Assembly: GCF_023206215.1 (NCBI RefSeq)
Contig: NZ_CP065800.1
Coordinates: 3,906,001-3,970,000, forward strand
Direction of reading: 5' to 3'
DNA: 64,000 nt
DNA from: Butyrivibrio fibrisolvens
GTDB taxonomy: Bacteria > Bacillota > Clostridia > Lachnospirales > Lachnospiraceae
This document shows, piece after piece, positions 8,883 through 17,010 of the stretch. Numbering within the stretch: the stretch's first letter is position 1; each line of letters opens with the position of its first letter. Below the pieces are notes generated by a model. That model ran no database searches. It saw only the letters and a list, made by a program, of their open reading frames with translations, and was not told the DNA's origin. Made by a program: the position numbers and the translations under genes.

Positions 8883-8885
8883 CAA

Positions 8886-8920
8886 AAAAGGAGACTCCCC
8901 GCTGTGGGACGCCTCCTTTT
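8886..8920. terminator. bidirectional intrinsic terminator
   Basis: AAAAGGAG (8886-8893) pairs with CTCCTTTT (8913-8920), with a further inner CCC/GGG pairing. T-runs are present on both strands, so it can end the RNA candidate from the left and the 186-aa gene from the right. Confidence 0.8.
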
Positions 8921-8979
8921 ATTTATCTGATCCAATTATTTCTGCTGCGATGTTTTTAATATATCTATCTATTAAAGCA

Positions 8980-9540
8980 TTATGTTTCGTCATATCCGGT
9001 TGTCTGTTTATCAACAACCATGTCTTTGAGCTGCGGAAGTGCCTTCTCGGGGTCTTCTCGAAGTGATACCATAAACAGGTATGCGCCTATCAGCGTCATC
9101 TGTGTTATATCCATGAGCTTTCTGGCTGTAAATCCTGCTGCCTTGACACTTCTTATGCCGGGACTTTCTTCCACTATCATGTTGTACATCTCCTGCACCA
9201 GATCTTCGTGCCTGCTAAGCTTTGACCATATTTTGGATGCCTGCGTCATGGGCATATCACCGCTATATAATAAGCAGTCTATTATAGTTGACTGCACATA
9301 AGATGTCTCTGTCCAGTCCCCCTTTTGCCTGAAAGCATTCACTATCTTGATCATCTCAGACGGCTTGTCTGTTATAAGCTTTACAACATTTTTGCCCGTA
9401 GGAATCTCAGAAACCGGAAGTTCTGCTATAAATCCGCTTTCAAGTTCAAATCGTATATAGTAACGGTCCTGATATCGCCTTATAAGCTGATACTTAACAG
9501 TATCATCCAAAAAGTCTTTGCAGCTTGCGATAACTTCCAC
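8980..9540 (-). CDS. unknown 186-aa cytoplasmic protein
   Basis: Not recognised. The start is GTG at 9540 with AAAGGAG at good spacing. The first 60 residues look like beta strands (KYQLIRRYQDRYYIRFELESGFIAELPVSEI is broken by a short turn), the rest is helical, and there is no signal peptide or transmembrane helix except one moderately hydrophobic stretch (MTLIGAYLFMVSL). It follows the 94-aa gene by 26 bases on the same strand, so the two form an operon, and a bidirectional terminator lies downstream. No catalytic motif stands out. Confidence 0.7.
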   Translation of the reverse strand: MEVIASCKDFLDDTVKYQLIRRYQDRYYIRFELESGFIAELPVSEIPTGKNVVKLITDKPSEMIKIVNAFRQKGDWTETSYVQSTIIDCLLYSGDMPMTQASKIWSKLSRHEDLVQEMYNMIVEESPGIRSVKAAGFTARKLMDITQMTLIGAYLFMVSLREDPEKALPQLKDMVVDKQTTGYDET

Positions 9541-9566
9541 GGATAGCTCCTTTCCGGCGGCGTCTT

Positions 9567-9851
9567 TTATACCTGCTGTTCTTCCTCCTGCAATAATTTA
9601 ATTGCACACATGGCTATTTTGTAATAAGTCTCTCTTCCGGTATTCTGATCCTTCTCTATAGATTCTCGAAGGTATTTCTCAGCTCCCTGAATCTGATCAA
9701 GGGTATACTTTACTTCACTATTGTCCGCACGACAGTACAGCGTTCCGGTAGATTTATCGTATCTTTCCAGAATATCGCCATATTTACTGTATTCCTTACC
9801 AAACGTCTTCTTATAAAGCTCATTTATAAGTTCAACACGATCTTCTGCCAT
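9567..9851 (-). CDS. unknown 94-aa protein
   Basis: Not recognised. The ATG at 9851 has AGGAGG upstream, and the protein is charged, mostly helical and soluble, ending in a glutamate/glutamine-rich tail. A central segment (TGTLYCRADNSEVKYTLDQI) may form a beta hairpin with one cysteine. It is the first gene of a two-gene operon with the 186-aa protein. The roughly 280-base region upstream, shared with divergent purC, contains hairpins and a minus-strand terminator, hinting at leader control. Confidence 0.65.
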   Translation of the reverse strand: MAEDRVELINELYKKTFGKEYSKYGDILERYDKSTGTLYCRADNSEVKYTLDQIQGAEKYLRESIEKDQNTGRETYYKIAMCAIKLLQEEEQQV

Positions 9852-9952
9852 ACGTCTTCCTCCTTTATGTACGTAAAAAAGTGTGTGTATTATTATTTTA
9901 TCATGTATCAGTTTAGTTTCAAAGAGGAAAAGGCATTCCCTTTATACGTCAC

Positions 9953-10023
9953 AAAAAAACCGATGAGCTGATCTCATCGGGGATTTTAGGGAGGAGGGCC
10001 ATCTGATGGGGAGTCAGACAGCC
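9953..10023 (-). promoter_or_regulatory. structured leader or small RNA ending in a terminator
   Basis: CCGATGAG (9960-9967) and CTCATCGG (9973-9980) form a perfect stem, followed on the minus strand by seven Ts (9953-9959). A second, interrupted hairpin lies just upstream (9997-10006 with 10014-10023). The terminator is about 100 bases ahead of the 94-aa gene and no gene ends into it, so it is either a conditional leader terminator or the end of a short RNA starting in the purC divergent region. Confidence 0.55.
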
Positions 10024-10195
10024 CATTATGAAAAAGTTAAGTTATTGGTTGCTTCGGATCATTTATCTTCTTCCGATGATTTAATATTACATTGATAATA
10101 TGACGAAATTATGAACACCACGTTAATGTTGTGTGCAGGAAGAAATTGAAATCGATTTCGAGCAAAAAATATTTTCAAAAAACATGCACAATTTT

Positions 10196-10211
10196 TTGAC
10201 TGAATGTTCAA
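10196..10211. promoter_or_regulatory. 16-bp motif shared by purC and purF upstream regions
   Basis: TTGACTGAATGTTCAA lies 129 bases ahead of the purC start. The same 16-mer with one change (C for T) lies 57 bases ahead of purF at 15284-15299. Its core is a near-palindrome, TGAAYGTTCA. A shared operator for purine genes is the simplest reading. The binding protein is unknown; it is not the Bacillus PurR box as I know it. Confidence 0.65.
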
Positions 10212-10233
10212 TTTATTTTTTACATCTAGAATG

Positions 10234-10263
10234 TTTACTTTTGAAAAGGGTGTGTAATATACT
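10234..10263 (+). promoter_or_regulatory. candidate sigma-A promoter of purC
   Basis: TTTACT (10234-10239) and TATACT (10258-10263) are separated by 18 bases, about 60 bases before the purC ATG. The 16-bp shared motif lies 22 bases upstream of the -35. Prediction only. Confidence 0.5.
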
Positions 10264-10324
10264 TGTACCGAAACATAAAAAGGCTATATGCCACTATATA
10301 AAGCATATTAAGAGAGGTCATGAA

Positions 10325-11200
10325 ATGAAGGAGTTTACACCTATTAAGGAAGGCAAGGTTCGTGAGATCTACGATACAGGAGACAATCTTATTATGGTTG
10401 CTACAGACCGTATCTCCGCTTTCGACGTTATTCTCAAAAACAAGGTTGTTAAAAAGGGTGCTGTTCTGACTCAGATGTCCAAGTTCTGGTTCGACTATAC
10501 ATCTGATATAGTTGCCAATCATATGATAAGTACTGATGTTAAGGATATGCCTGAATTTTTCAACCAGCCTCAGTTTACAGGCAACAGCATGCTTTGCAAA
10601 AAGCTTACAATGATCCCTGTAGAGTGTATCGTTCGTGGTTACATCACAGGAAGCGGCTGGGAAAGCTATAAGACAAACGGCACAGTATGCGGCATAAAGC
10701 TCCCTGAAGGACTTAAGGAATGCGACAAGCTCCCTGAGCCTATCTACACTCCTTCCACCAAAGCCGAGATCGGTGATCATGACGAGAATATAGATTTCGA
10801 AAGAAGCGTAGAAGTTCTTGAAAGAGACTTCCCGGGACATGGCAGAGACTACGCCGAGAAGATCCGCGATTATACAATAGCTCTTTATAAGAAGTGCGCT
10901 GACTATGCACTTACAAGAGGCATAATCATCGCTGATACCAAGTTCGAATTCGGTCTTGATGAAAATGGCGCGGTAGTTCTTGCAGATGAGATGCTCACTC
11001 CTGATTCAAGCCGTTTCTGGCCTTTAGAGGGATATGAAGCAGGTCATTCACAGCCTTCATTTGACAAGCAGTTCGTACGTGACTGGCTCAAGGCCAATCC
11101 TGACAGCGACTACAATCTCCCTCAGGATGTTATAGACAAAACTATCGAGAAATACAAAGAAGCATATAAACTCCTTACAGGCAAGGATCTCGAGGCATAA
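10325..11200 (+). CDS. purC: phosphoribosylaminoimidazole-succinocarboxamide synthase
   Basis: The ATG at 10325 has GAGAGG just upstream and gives a 291-residue protein beginning MKEFTPIKEGKVREIYDTGDN; the in-frame extension upstream covers the promoter and is rejected. SAICAR synthetase joins aspartate to CAIR using ATP in purine synthesis. Family segments visible include VATDRISAFDVILKN, PVECIVRGYITGSGWESYK, and the DEMLTPDSSRFWP signature near residue 220. The length is that of the longer bacterial/eukaryotic type rather than the 237-residue E. coli type. It is monocistronic, with its own promoter, upstream motif shared with purF, and a strong terminator. Confidence 0.96.
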   Translation: MKEFTPIKEGKVREIYDTGDNLIMVATDRISAFDVILKNKVVKKGAVLTQMSKFWFDYTSDIVANHMISTDVKDMPEFFNQPQFTGNSMLCKKLTMIPVECIVRGYITGSGWESYKTNGTVCGIKLPEGLKECDKLPEPIYTPSTKAEIGDHDENIDFERSVEVLERDFPGHGRDYAEKIRDYTIALYKKCADYALTRGIIIADTKFEFGLDENGAVVLADEMLTPDSSRFWPLEGYEAGHSQPSFDKQFVRDWLKANPDSDYNLPQDVIDKTIEKYKEAYKLLTGKDLEA

Positions 11201-11206
11201 TAATAC

Positions 11207-11246
11207 AAGCGGGAAGCAGCACAATAGCATAGCTTCCCGCTTTTTT
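11207..11246. terminator. terminator of purC
   Basis: AAGCGGGAAGC (11207-11217) pairs perfectly with GCTTCCCGCTT (11232-11242) and is followed by a T-run. The run overlaps the stop of the convergent permease gene. Confidence 0.9.
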
Positions 11247-14200
11247 ATTCTACCGATTTGAGGCTTTCTACCATATTTATCTTCTGTATAGAAAAATGCG
11301 CAATGATATTTACAAACAGTGAAAAGCCTGCGGTCAATGCTGCTGCCAGAATATAACTTCTAACAGATACATCTCTTCCGAACATCATATAATTATTCTC
11401 AACCGTACTCATAAGCCACACGAGAAGGTATTTTCCAAGGAATAGACCGATAACAATTCCTACCAAAGTCATGACAGTGTTCTCCCTGTATATATAATTG
11501 GTAGTCTCTTTGTCAGTAAATCCCAGAACTTTAAGAGTTGCAAGTTCTCTTACTCTTTCTGTTATATTGATATTGGTCAGGTTATAAAGAACTATAAAAG
11601 CAAGAGCTGCCGCAGCTACTATTATGATACCTACAGCTACATTGACTGCTGCCAGAGATTTACTGAATCTGTCTACTACAGAATTGATCCTGGTATATGA
11701 GGATGCACCGTCCATAGCTACAAGCTTAGAAGACAGATCATCAATCTGCTCATCAGTGGCATTCTCATTATATTTGAGCATAAATCTGTTATCAGAAAGT
11801 TCCTCATCTGTAATGGCATTCAGATCATCAAAATCAACATATATATAGTTGTATACGTAGTTCTCAACGATGTCAGCCACAATGAGTTTTACAACACTGT
11901 CATCTGACATTACAACTTCGACTTCATCTCCAATCTTCGCATCATAGGTATCTGCCAGCTTCTCTGTAAATAAAGCTTTGGCAGTGCCTTTTTGAATATC
12001 AGCCGATTCTTTGGTCATGACAACTTCTTTATTGTCAGTTCTATGCGCTATGGAGATAAAGTTCTTAAAGGCATCATAATCTCTTACTGCAATGATATAT
12101 GTTCCAAGTATGCTGTCATCTCCAAATACTGATGCCGGCATGTCGGTATATACAGCCATATGATCAGCTACTAAAGCTGCGTTTTCTATCTCATTGTCTA
12201 TAGCACTACGCTCATCTTTTGTCACATCTTCTGATATATCAAGATATGCATCATAATGGGTGACTTCTACAAACTGCTTGTCTATTACTGTATATAAAGA
12301 GTCATATAATCCAAGGCCTACTACCAGAAGCGATGTACAGCCTGCTATACCTATTACTGTCATCCAGAATCTCTGCTTATATCTAAACAGGTTTCTGCAA
12401 GATACTTTGGAAGAGAACTTAAGTCGGTTCCATATAAAGCCTATTTTTTCAAGAAATACTCTCTTCCCGGCCTTGGGCGCGCGAGGTCTCATAAGCTTGG
12501 CAGGACGTGCCTGTAGCTCTACGCGGCTTGCAAGATAGGCAGTACCAGTGACAGCTACTACAGCTATACCTACAGACATGATATAGATATCGGGCTGTGC
12601 TATGAGCTTTAGATCAGGAAGTGTATACTGCCCCTTCCATGCAGTAAAGCATAGCACAGGAAGAAGGGTACATCCCCAGATAAGTCCTATAATTCCGCCT
12701 GTAAAACTTGCAAGGAAAGCATAGCCTATATATTTGATAGAGATCATGCTATAGCCATATCCAAGTGCCTTAAGTGTTCCTATCTCGCCTCTGTGATCTT
12801 CTACCATTCTGGTCATGGACGTAAGACATGACAGGGCTGCTACAAGATAGAATATAACAGGGAATACCTTGGCAAGATCCCCCATCTTCTCAGCATCCTG
12901 TTTGAAGTTCATATATCCTGTGTTACCGCTTCTTGAAAGGACGTAGGATTTACCTGTGTCCATGTCATCTATGTCTTTTTGAGCATCGTCTATCCTAGTC
13001 TGTCCATCTTCTATTTCTGATTTGGCATCTGCAATCTTTGCTTTGGCATCATCTACCTCTTCCTGAGCATCTGCCAGCTCTTTATACGATTCATCAAGCT
13101 GTTCCTGCACATCCGGCATCTCATAGGGCGATTCATCGATCATCTTCTGAGTGTCATCAAGTTCTTTTAGTCCGTCATCTATTTTACTCTGTGCATCGTC
13201 AATCTGAGTCTGGGCTTCATCAAGCCTTACTCTTCCATCATCAATTTTGGCCTGGCAGTCATCAAGTATACTCTGACTCTTATCATGCAGGTATTCATAC
13301 CTGGACTCTACAAGACCATCCGCAAAGCTTTCCATCTTCTTGGCAAAATCTTTGGTATAGTCTTCATATTCGGAAGTATAAGCTTCCATATCAGCTGTCT
13401 TATCCAGCATCAGATATATAGCTGTATAGTAATCCCAGTCATATTCTGTCTCCGGTACATATATGAAAGCTGCAATAGTACCTGTACCGATGTTGGATGT
13501 ACCTCTGTCAACAGATACAAATAAAGGGCTGTCCGCTATACCTACTATAGTAAAGGTATAGTCATTAAGCCTGGTAGAAGCCACCTCAATATCTGTATCT
13601 ACCTGTGAATCAACTTCTGTATCAAAATCCGTGTTTATAGTATTATCATTTTCTGAATCTGCAGGTTTTGCTTCATCCTTGTTTGTATCTTCGCTTTCGT
13701 CTGTCTCTATGGATTCTGTATTGCTATTTTCTGATACACTATCATTTTTATCTTTTTCACCAGTTGATATTTCAGGATCGTCTTTTGCAGTATCTGCATT
13801 ATCATTCACAGATTCTGTGACTTCATCATCCTCATCATCCTTATCAGGATCAGTCAGCGTGATGACGTCTCCAACCTTAAGGCCCATCTCATCTACAAGT
13901 AAACTGTCTATTACGCACTCACCATTCTTGGTTGCATACCTTCCCTCTTTTAGATACAGTAGGTTGATATCACCGGGATTTGAAAAAACAGATACTACAA
14001 GATTCCCAAGCAGAAGATCTACCTGTCTTGAGCCTTCTGCATATGCAACACCTTCATACGAAGACACCTTTAAAAGGTCTTCTTCCATAAAGCCAAGGGT
14101 AGAAAGCATACGGATATCCATAAGCTTCCTGTCCTTATAATATCTTGACGCAGTATACTTCATGTCAGGTGATGTAGTACGAAGACCTGACAGGAAAGCT

Positions 14201-14286
14201 GCCGCCAGCATTACCAGAAGGAGCAGTGATAAGAACCTTTTTATTGACTTTCTAATCTCTCTAAATGCATCAGTTATAATTACCAT
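11245..14286 (-). CDS. FtsX/MacB-type ABC permease with coiled coil and acidic insert
   Basis: A 1013-residue permease with two FtsX modules. An N-terminal helix leads into a large extracytoplasmic region, then three helices near residues 480-610, a second extracytoplasmic domain, and three C-terminal helices ending FSIQKINMVESLKSVE. The first extracytoplasmic region contains a long acidic low-complexity insert (about residues 150-245, rich in Asp, Glu, Ser, Thr, Asn). It also contains a roughly 110-residue coiled coil of repeated IDDAQ/ELDDAQ heptads. Such proteins work with a LolD/MacB-like ATPase, here the gene just upstream, overlapping by seven bases. Likely roles are envelope stress response, antimicrobial-peptide handling or export of a surface molecule; the substrate is unknown. 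No sensor kinase is adjacent. Confidence 0.88.
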   Translation of the reverse strand: MVIITDAFREIRKSIKRFLSLLLLVMLAAAFLSGLRTTSPDMKYTASRYYKDRKLMDIRMLSTLGFMEEDLLKVSSYEGVAYAEGSRQVDLLLGNLVVSVFSNPGDINLLYLKEGRYATKNGECVIDSLLVDEMGLKVGDVITLTDPDKDDEDDEVTESVNDNADTAKDDPEISTGEKDKNDSVSENSNTESIETDESEDTNKDEAKPADSENDNTINTDFDTEVDSQVDTDIEVASTRLNDYTFTIVGIADSPLFVSVDRGTSNIGTGTIAAFIYVPETEYDWDYYTAIYLMLDKTADMEAYTSEYEDYTKDFAKKMESFADGLVESRYEYLHDKSQSILDDCQAKIDDGRVRLDEAQTQIDDAQSKIDDGLKELDDTQKMIDESPYEMPDVQEQLDESYKELADAQEEVDDAKAKIADAKSEIEDGQTRIDDAQKDIDDMDTGKSYVLSRSGNTGYMNFKQDAEKMGDLAKVFPVIFYLVAALSCLTSMTRMVEDHRGEIGTLKALGYGYSMISIKYIGYAFLASFTGGIIGLIWGCTLLPVLCFTAWKGQYTLPDLKLIAQPDIYIMSVGIAVVAVTGTAYLASRVELQARPAKLMRPRAPKAGKRVFLEKIGFIWNRLKFSSKVSCRNLFRYKQRFWMTVIGIAGCTSLLVVGLGLYDSLYTVIDKQFVEVTHYDAYLDISEDVTKDERSAIDNEIENAALVADHMAVYTDMPASVFGDDSILGTYIIAVRDYDAFKNFISIAHRTDNKEVVMTKESADIQKGTAKALFTEKLADTYDAKIGDEVEVVMSDDSVVKLIVADIVENYVYNYIYVDFDDLNAITDEELSDNRFMLKYNENATDEQIDDLSSKLVAMDGASSYTRINSVVDRFSKSLAAVNVAVGIIIVAAAALAFIVLYNLTNINITERVRELATLKVLGFTDKETTNYIYRENTVMTLVGIVIGLFLGKYLLVWLMSTVENNYMMFGRDVSVRSYILAAALTAGFSLFVNIIAHFSIQKINMVESLKSVE

Positions 14287-14987
14287 TCAATATCCTCTAT
14301 ATCTGTAGGATGCAGATTATCATCGATTCTGTCAGCCTTACCGTTTCTAATGTGTATGACACGATCAGCCATAGGGCATATAGCAAGGTTGTGCGTTATG
14401 ACAACTACAGTGATCCCCTGCTTTCTTGCCATATCCTGAAGGATCTTAAGTACCTGCTTGCCGGTCACATAGTCAAGGGCACCTGTAGGCTCATCGCATA
14501 GAAGTATCTTAGGATTCTTGGCAAGAGCTCTGGCTATGGCAACTCTTTGCTGTTCACCACCTGATAGCTGCGCAGGAAAGTTGTTGACGCGATGTGAAAG
14601 TCCCACTCTTTCGAGAGCTTCAAGGGCGTCCATAGGCTCTTTACAGATCTGGGAAGCAAGCTCCACATTTTCCTTGGCTGTCAGATTCTGTATCAGGTTA
14701 TAGAACTGGAATACAAATCCTATATCATATCGTCTGTACATAGTGAGCTGACGCCTGTTAAAGCCGCTGACAAGGACATCATCCACGATGATGGTCCCTG
14801 ATGTACATACATCCATTCCTCCTAGCATATTTAGAACTGTAGTCTTGCCGGCTCCGGAAGGTCCCACTATGATAGTGAACTTACCCTTATCTATGGTAAA
14901 AGATGCTCCGTCTACTGCTTTGATCGGCACTTCACCCATGTTGTACTGCTTTACAACATTGTCAAATGTGATATAACTACTATCCAT
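14280..14987 (-). CDS. ABC transporter ATP-binding protein, LolD/MacB family
   Basis: A 235-residue ATPase with Walker [10 protein letters not shown] near residue 41, signature [15 protein letters not shown] and Walker [12 protein letters not shown], followed by the H-loop histidine in VVITHN. The TGALD and GEQQR wording is characteristic of the LolD/MacB/FtsE branch that partners FtsX-like permeases. It overlaps the start of the permease gene by seven bases, so the two are translationally coupled. AAGAGG precedes the ATG. Confidence 0.93.
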   Translation of the reverse strand: MDSSYITFDNVVKQYNMGEVPIKAVDGASFTIDKGKFTIIVGPSGAGKTTVLNMLGGMDVCTSGTIIVDDVLVSGFNRRQLTMYRRYDIGFVFQFYNLIQNLTAKENVELASQICKEPMDALEALERVGLSHRVNNFPAQLSGGEQQRVAIARALAKNPKILLCDEPTGALDYVTGKQVLKILQDMARKQGITVVVITHNLAICPMADRVIHIRNGKADRIDDNLHPTDIEDIEW

Positions 14988-15283
14988 ATCTCATAACCTC
15001 TTTTATACTTAGCAAGTTATCTGTTGTACAATTATCCTTATCATTTTTCGGCTTATTTGAAGGATTTTATAAGAGTCTGTCGGGAATATCCCCTGCTTCT
15101 GACAATGAATCGTTCCCTCCCTTTTTACATATAAATCTACCGACTCATAAAGCGGTTTTTTAGACTATATAAATTTTGATATAAATTTCCTTTATAATGG
15201 ACTGTTTTTATGCAACTATACAAAATATTAATTTTGTAGTTATTAATGACTTATTTCATGGTATTATTGTCGTGGCAAAAAGT

Positions 15284-15299
15284 TTGACTGAACGTTCAA
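15284..15299. promoter_or_regulatory. 16-bp motif upstream of the purF homologue
   Basis: TTGACTGAACGTTCAA, the same motif as at 10196-10211 with one base different. It contains a perfect 10-bp palindrome, TGAACGTTCA, and sits 57 bases before the purF start. TACAAT at 15303-15308 could be a -10, which would place the motif over the promoter. Confidence 0.65.
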
Positions 15300-15355
15300 A
15301 CTACAATTTTAAACATGGCAATAAAATCCCTATTTTATTCCAGAAAGAGGCATGC

Positions 15356-16780
15356 ATGGGTGGTTTTTTCGGATTAGCATCTCACGAGGATGCAGTTTTT
15401 GATCTATTCTATGGAACTGATTATCATTCACATTTGGGAACAAGACGCGCAGGTCTGGCGGTATACGACAGTGAAAAGGGTTTTGACCGCGCTATCCACA
15501 ACATTGAATCTTCAAACTTCCGTCCTAAATTCGACAAAGATATCCTTCACATGAAAGGAAATATCGGAATAGGCTGTATTTCAGACTTTGAGCCTCAGCC
15601 TCTTATCGTTCGCTCTCATCATGGCACATATGCTATCACTACAGTCGGCAGAATCAATAATGTTGACGAGCTTACAGATAAACTCTTTGAGAATAACCGT
15701 TCTCACTTCCTTGAGATGAGCGGCGGAGATGTAAATCCAACTGAGCTTGTAGCTTCTCTTATCAATCAGCAGGATACCATAGTAGACGGTATCCGCTTTG
15801 CTCAGGATCATATCAAGGGTTCTATGACACTTCTTGTTATGACCAAAGACGGAATCTATGCAGCCCGCGACAAGTTCGGCCGTACTCCTGTAGAGATCGG
15901 CCATAAAGAAGGCGCATACTGTGCTTGTTTTGAAAGCTTCTCATATCTTAACCTTGGATATGAACCTTATAAAGAACTAGGACCAGGAGAGATCGTATTC
16001 CTTACTGCTGACGGAGTAGAGACACTCTCAGCTCCCCGCAAAGAGATGAAGATCTGCACATTCCTCTGGATCTATTACGGATTCCCTGCAGCATCCTATG
16101 AAGGCCTCAATGTAGAGCAGGCAAGATATAACTGCGGTTTCAAACTTGCTGACAGAGATATCCAGCGAAGGAACGTATATCCTGATCTTATCGCCGGCGT
16201 TCCGGATTCCGGAGTTGCACATGCGATCGGATACTCTAACAGATCAGGTATCCCATATGCAAGACCATTTGTTAAGTACACACCTACATGGCCCAGATCC
16301 TTTATGCCTACTATCCAGTCAAGGCGTAATCTTATTGCCAAGATGAAGCTGATCCCTATAGAGGACCTTATCAAAGATAAAAAACTCCTCCTTATCGATG
16401 ATTCTATCGTTAGAGGAACACAGCTACGAGAGACTACAGAATATCTGTATGACAAGGGAGCTAAAGAAGTACACATCCGTCCCGCATGCCCTCCGCTTGT
16501 ATTCGGATGTCCTTATATAAGCTTCTCCAGATCCAACTCAGACAGAGAACTTATCACAAGACGAGTTATCGAACAGCTTGAAGGCAATCCTAATCCTTCA
16601 AGAGAAACTCTTGACAAATATACAGATCCGGATTCAGAGCAGTACGCAGCAATGCTTGAAGAGATCAGAAAGCAGCTCAACTTCACTTCTCTTCACTATC
16701 ACAGACTTGACGATATGATCGAAGGTATCGGTATAGAGTCCTGCAAGCTCTGCACATACTGCTGGAACGGCAAAGGCTAA
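15356..16780 (+). CDS. PurF-type amidophosphoribosyltransferase homologue with erased glutaminase site
   Basis: The ATG at 15356 has AAAGAGG five bases upstream and gives 474 residues. The C-terminal half is a clear PurF phosphoribosyltransferase: GVPDSGVAHAIGYSNRSGIPY and LLIDDSIVRGTQLRET (about 344-359), the PRPP loop, and a cysteine-rich end (CKLCTYC) fitting the iron-sulfur cluster of Bacillus-type PurF. The N-terminal half keeps the Ntn fold pattern but not its chemistry. The N-terminal catalytic Cys is absent (MGGFFG replaces CGVFG), the Arg of GHVRYST is Cys74, the NGN asparagine is Val (TVGRINN), and the Asp near residue 127 is Asn/Pro. Glutamine hydrolysis is therefore unlikely; ammonia use, a partner glutaminase, or a regulatory role are possible. 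Coregulation with purC is suggested by the shared motif. Confidence 0.85.
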   Translation: MGGFFGLASHEDAVFDLFYGTDYHSHLGTRRAGLAVYDSEKGFDRAIHNIESSNFRPKFDKDILHMKGNIGIGCISDFEPQPLIVRSHHGTYAITTVGRINNVDELTDKLFENNRSHFLEMSGGDVNPTELVASLINQQDTIVDGIRFAQDHIKGSMTLLVMTKDGIYAARDKFGRTPVEIGHKEGAYCACFESFSYLNLGYEPYKELGPGEIVFLTADGVETLSAPRKEMKICTFLWIYYGFPAASYEGLNVEQARYNCGFKLADRDIQRRNVYPDLIAGVPDSGVAHAIGYSNRSGIPYARPFVKYTPTWPRSFMPTIQSRRNLIAKMKLIPIEDLIKDKKLLLIDDSIVRGTQLRETTEYLYDKGAKEVHIRPACPPLVFGCPYISFSRSNSDRELITRRVIEQLEGNPNPSRETLDKYTDPDSEQYAAMLEEIRKQLNFTSLHYHRLDDMIEGIGIESCKLCTYCWNGKG

Positions 16781-16790
16781 ATAATAACTA

Positions 16791-16832
16791 AACTTCCCAC
16801 TTGGATGGTGCAGTATCACCAAATGGGAAGCT
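16791..16832. repeat. hairpin carrying the CACTTGGA-GGTGCAGTA repeat in stem and loop
   Basis: CTTCCCACTTGG pairs with CCAAATGGGAAG with a single G-T wobble. The 14-base loop holds GGTGCAGTA, so the full repeat is 16798-16815. It sits ten bases after the purF homologue stop. Confidence 0.7.
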
Positions 16833-16853
16833 TGAGATAATAATAATAATAAT

Positions 16854-16897
16854 AAAGCTTTCTTACTATTTTGATCATCAGTAAGAAAGCTTTTTTT
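16854..16897. terminator. bidirectional terminator between purF homologue and GGDEF-EAL gene
   Basis: AAAGCTTTCTTACT (16854-16867) pairs perfectly with AGTAAGAAAGCTTT (16880-16893), followed on plus by a run of Ts. On the minus strand an ATT repeat follows. It is preceded by a (TAA)n run. Confidence 0.85.
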
Positions 16898-17010
16898 ATG
16901 TTCATTTTGTTAAACATATCGTATATATCATCATGATATAAATTATAAAAATAATATATACAATAATCTTTTATTTTTTCTTATCTAAATTCTTATCAAT
17001 TCAGCGTCTG

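Noticed and set aside
10133..10324. 64-codon N-terminal extension of purC
   Set aside because: It spans the predicted promoter and shared motif, is low-complexity, and the internal ATG at 10325 has a good ribosome site and normal PurC start.
15197..15355. 53-codon N-terminal extension of the PurF homologue, which would put a Cys just before Met-Gly-Gly
   Set aside because: The extension crosses the purine motif and promoter region and reads as non-coding; the Cys would still not align with the CGVFG start, being followed by an extra Met.
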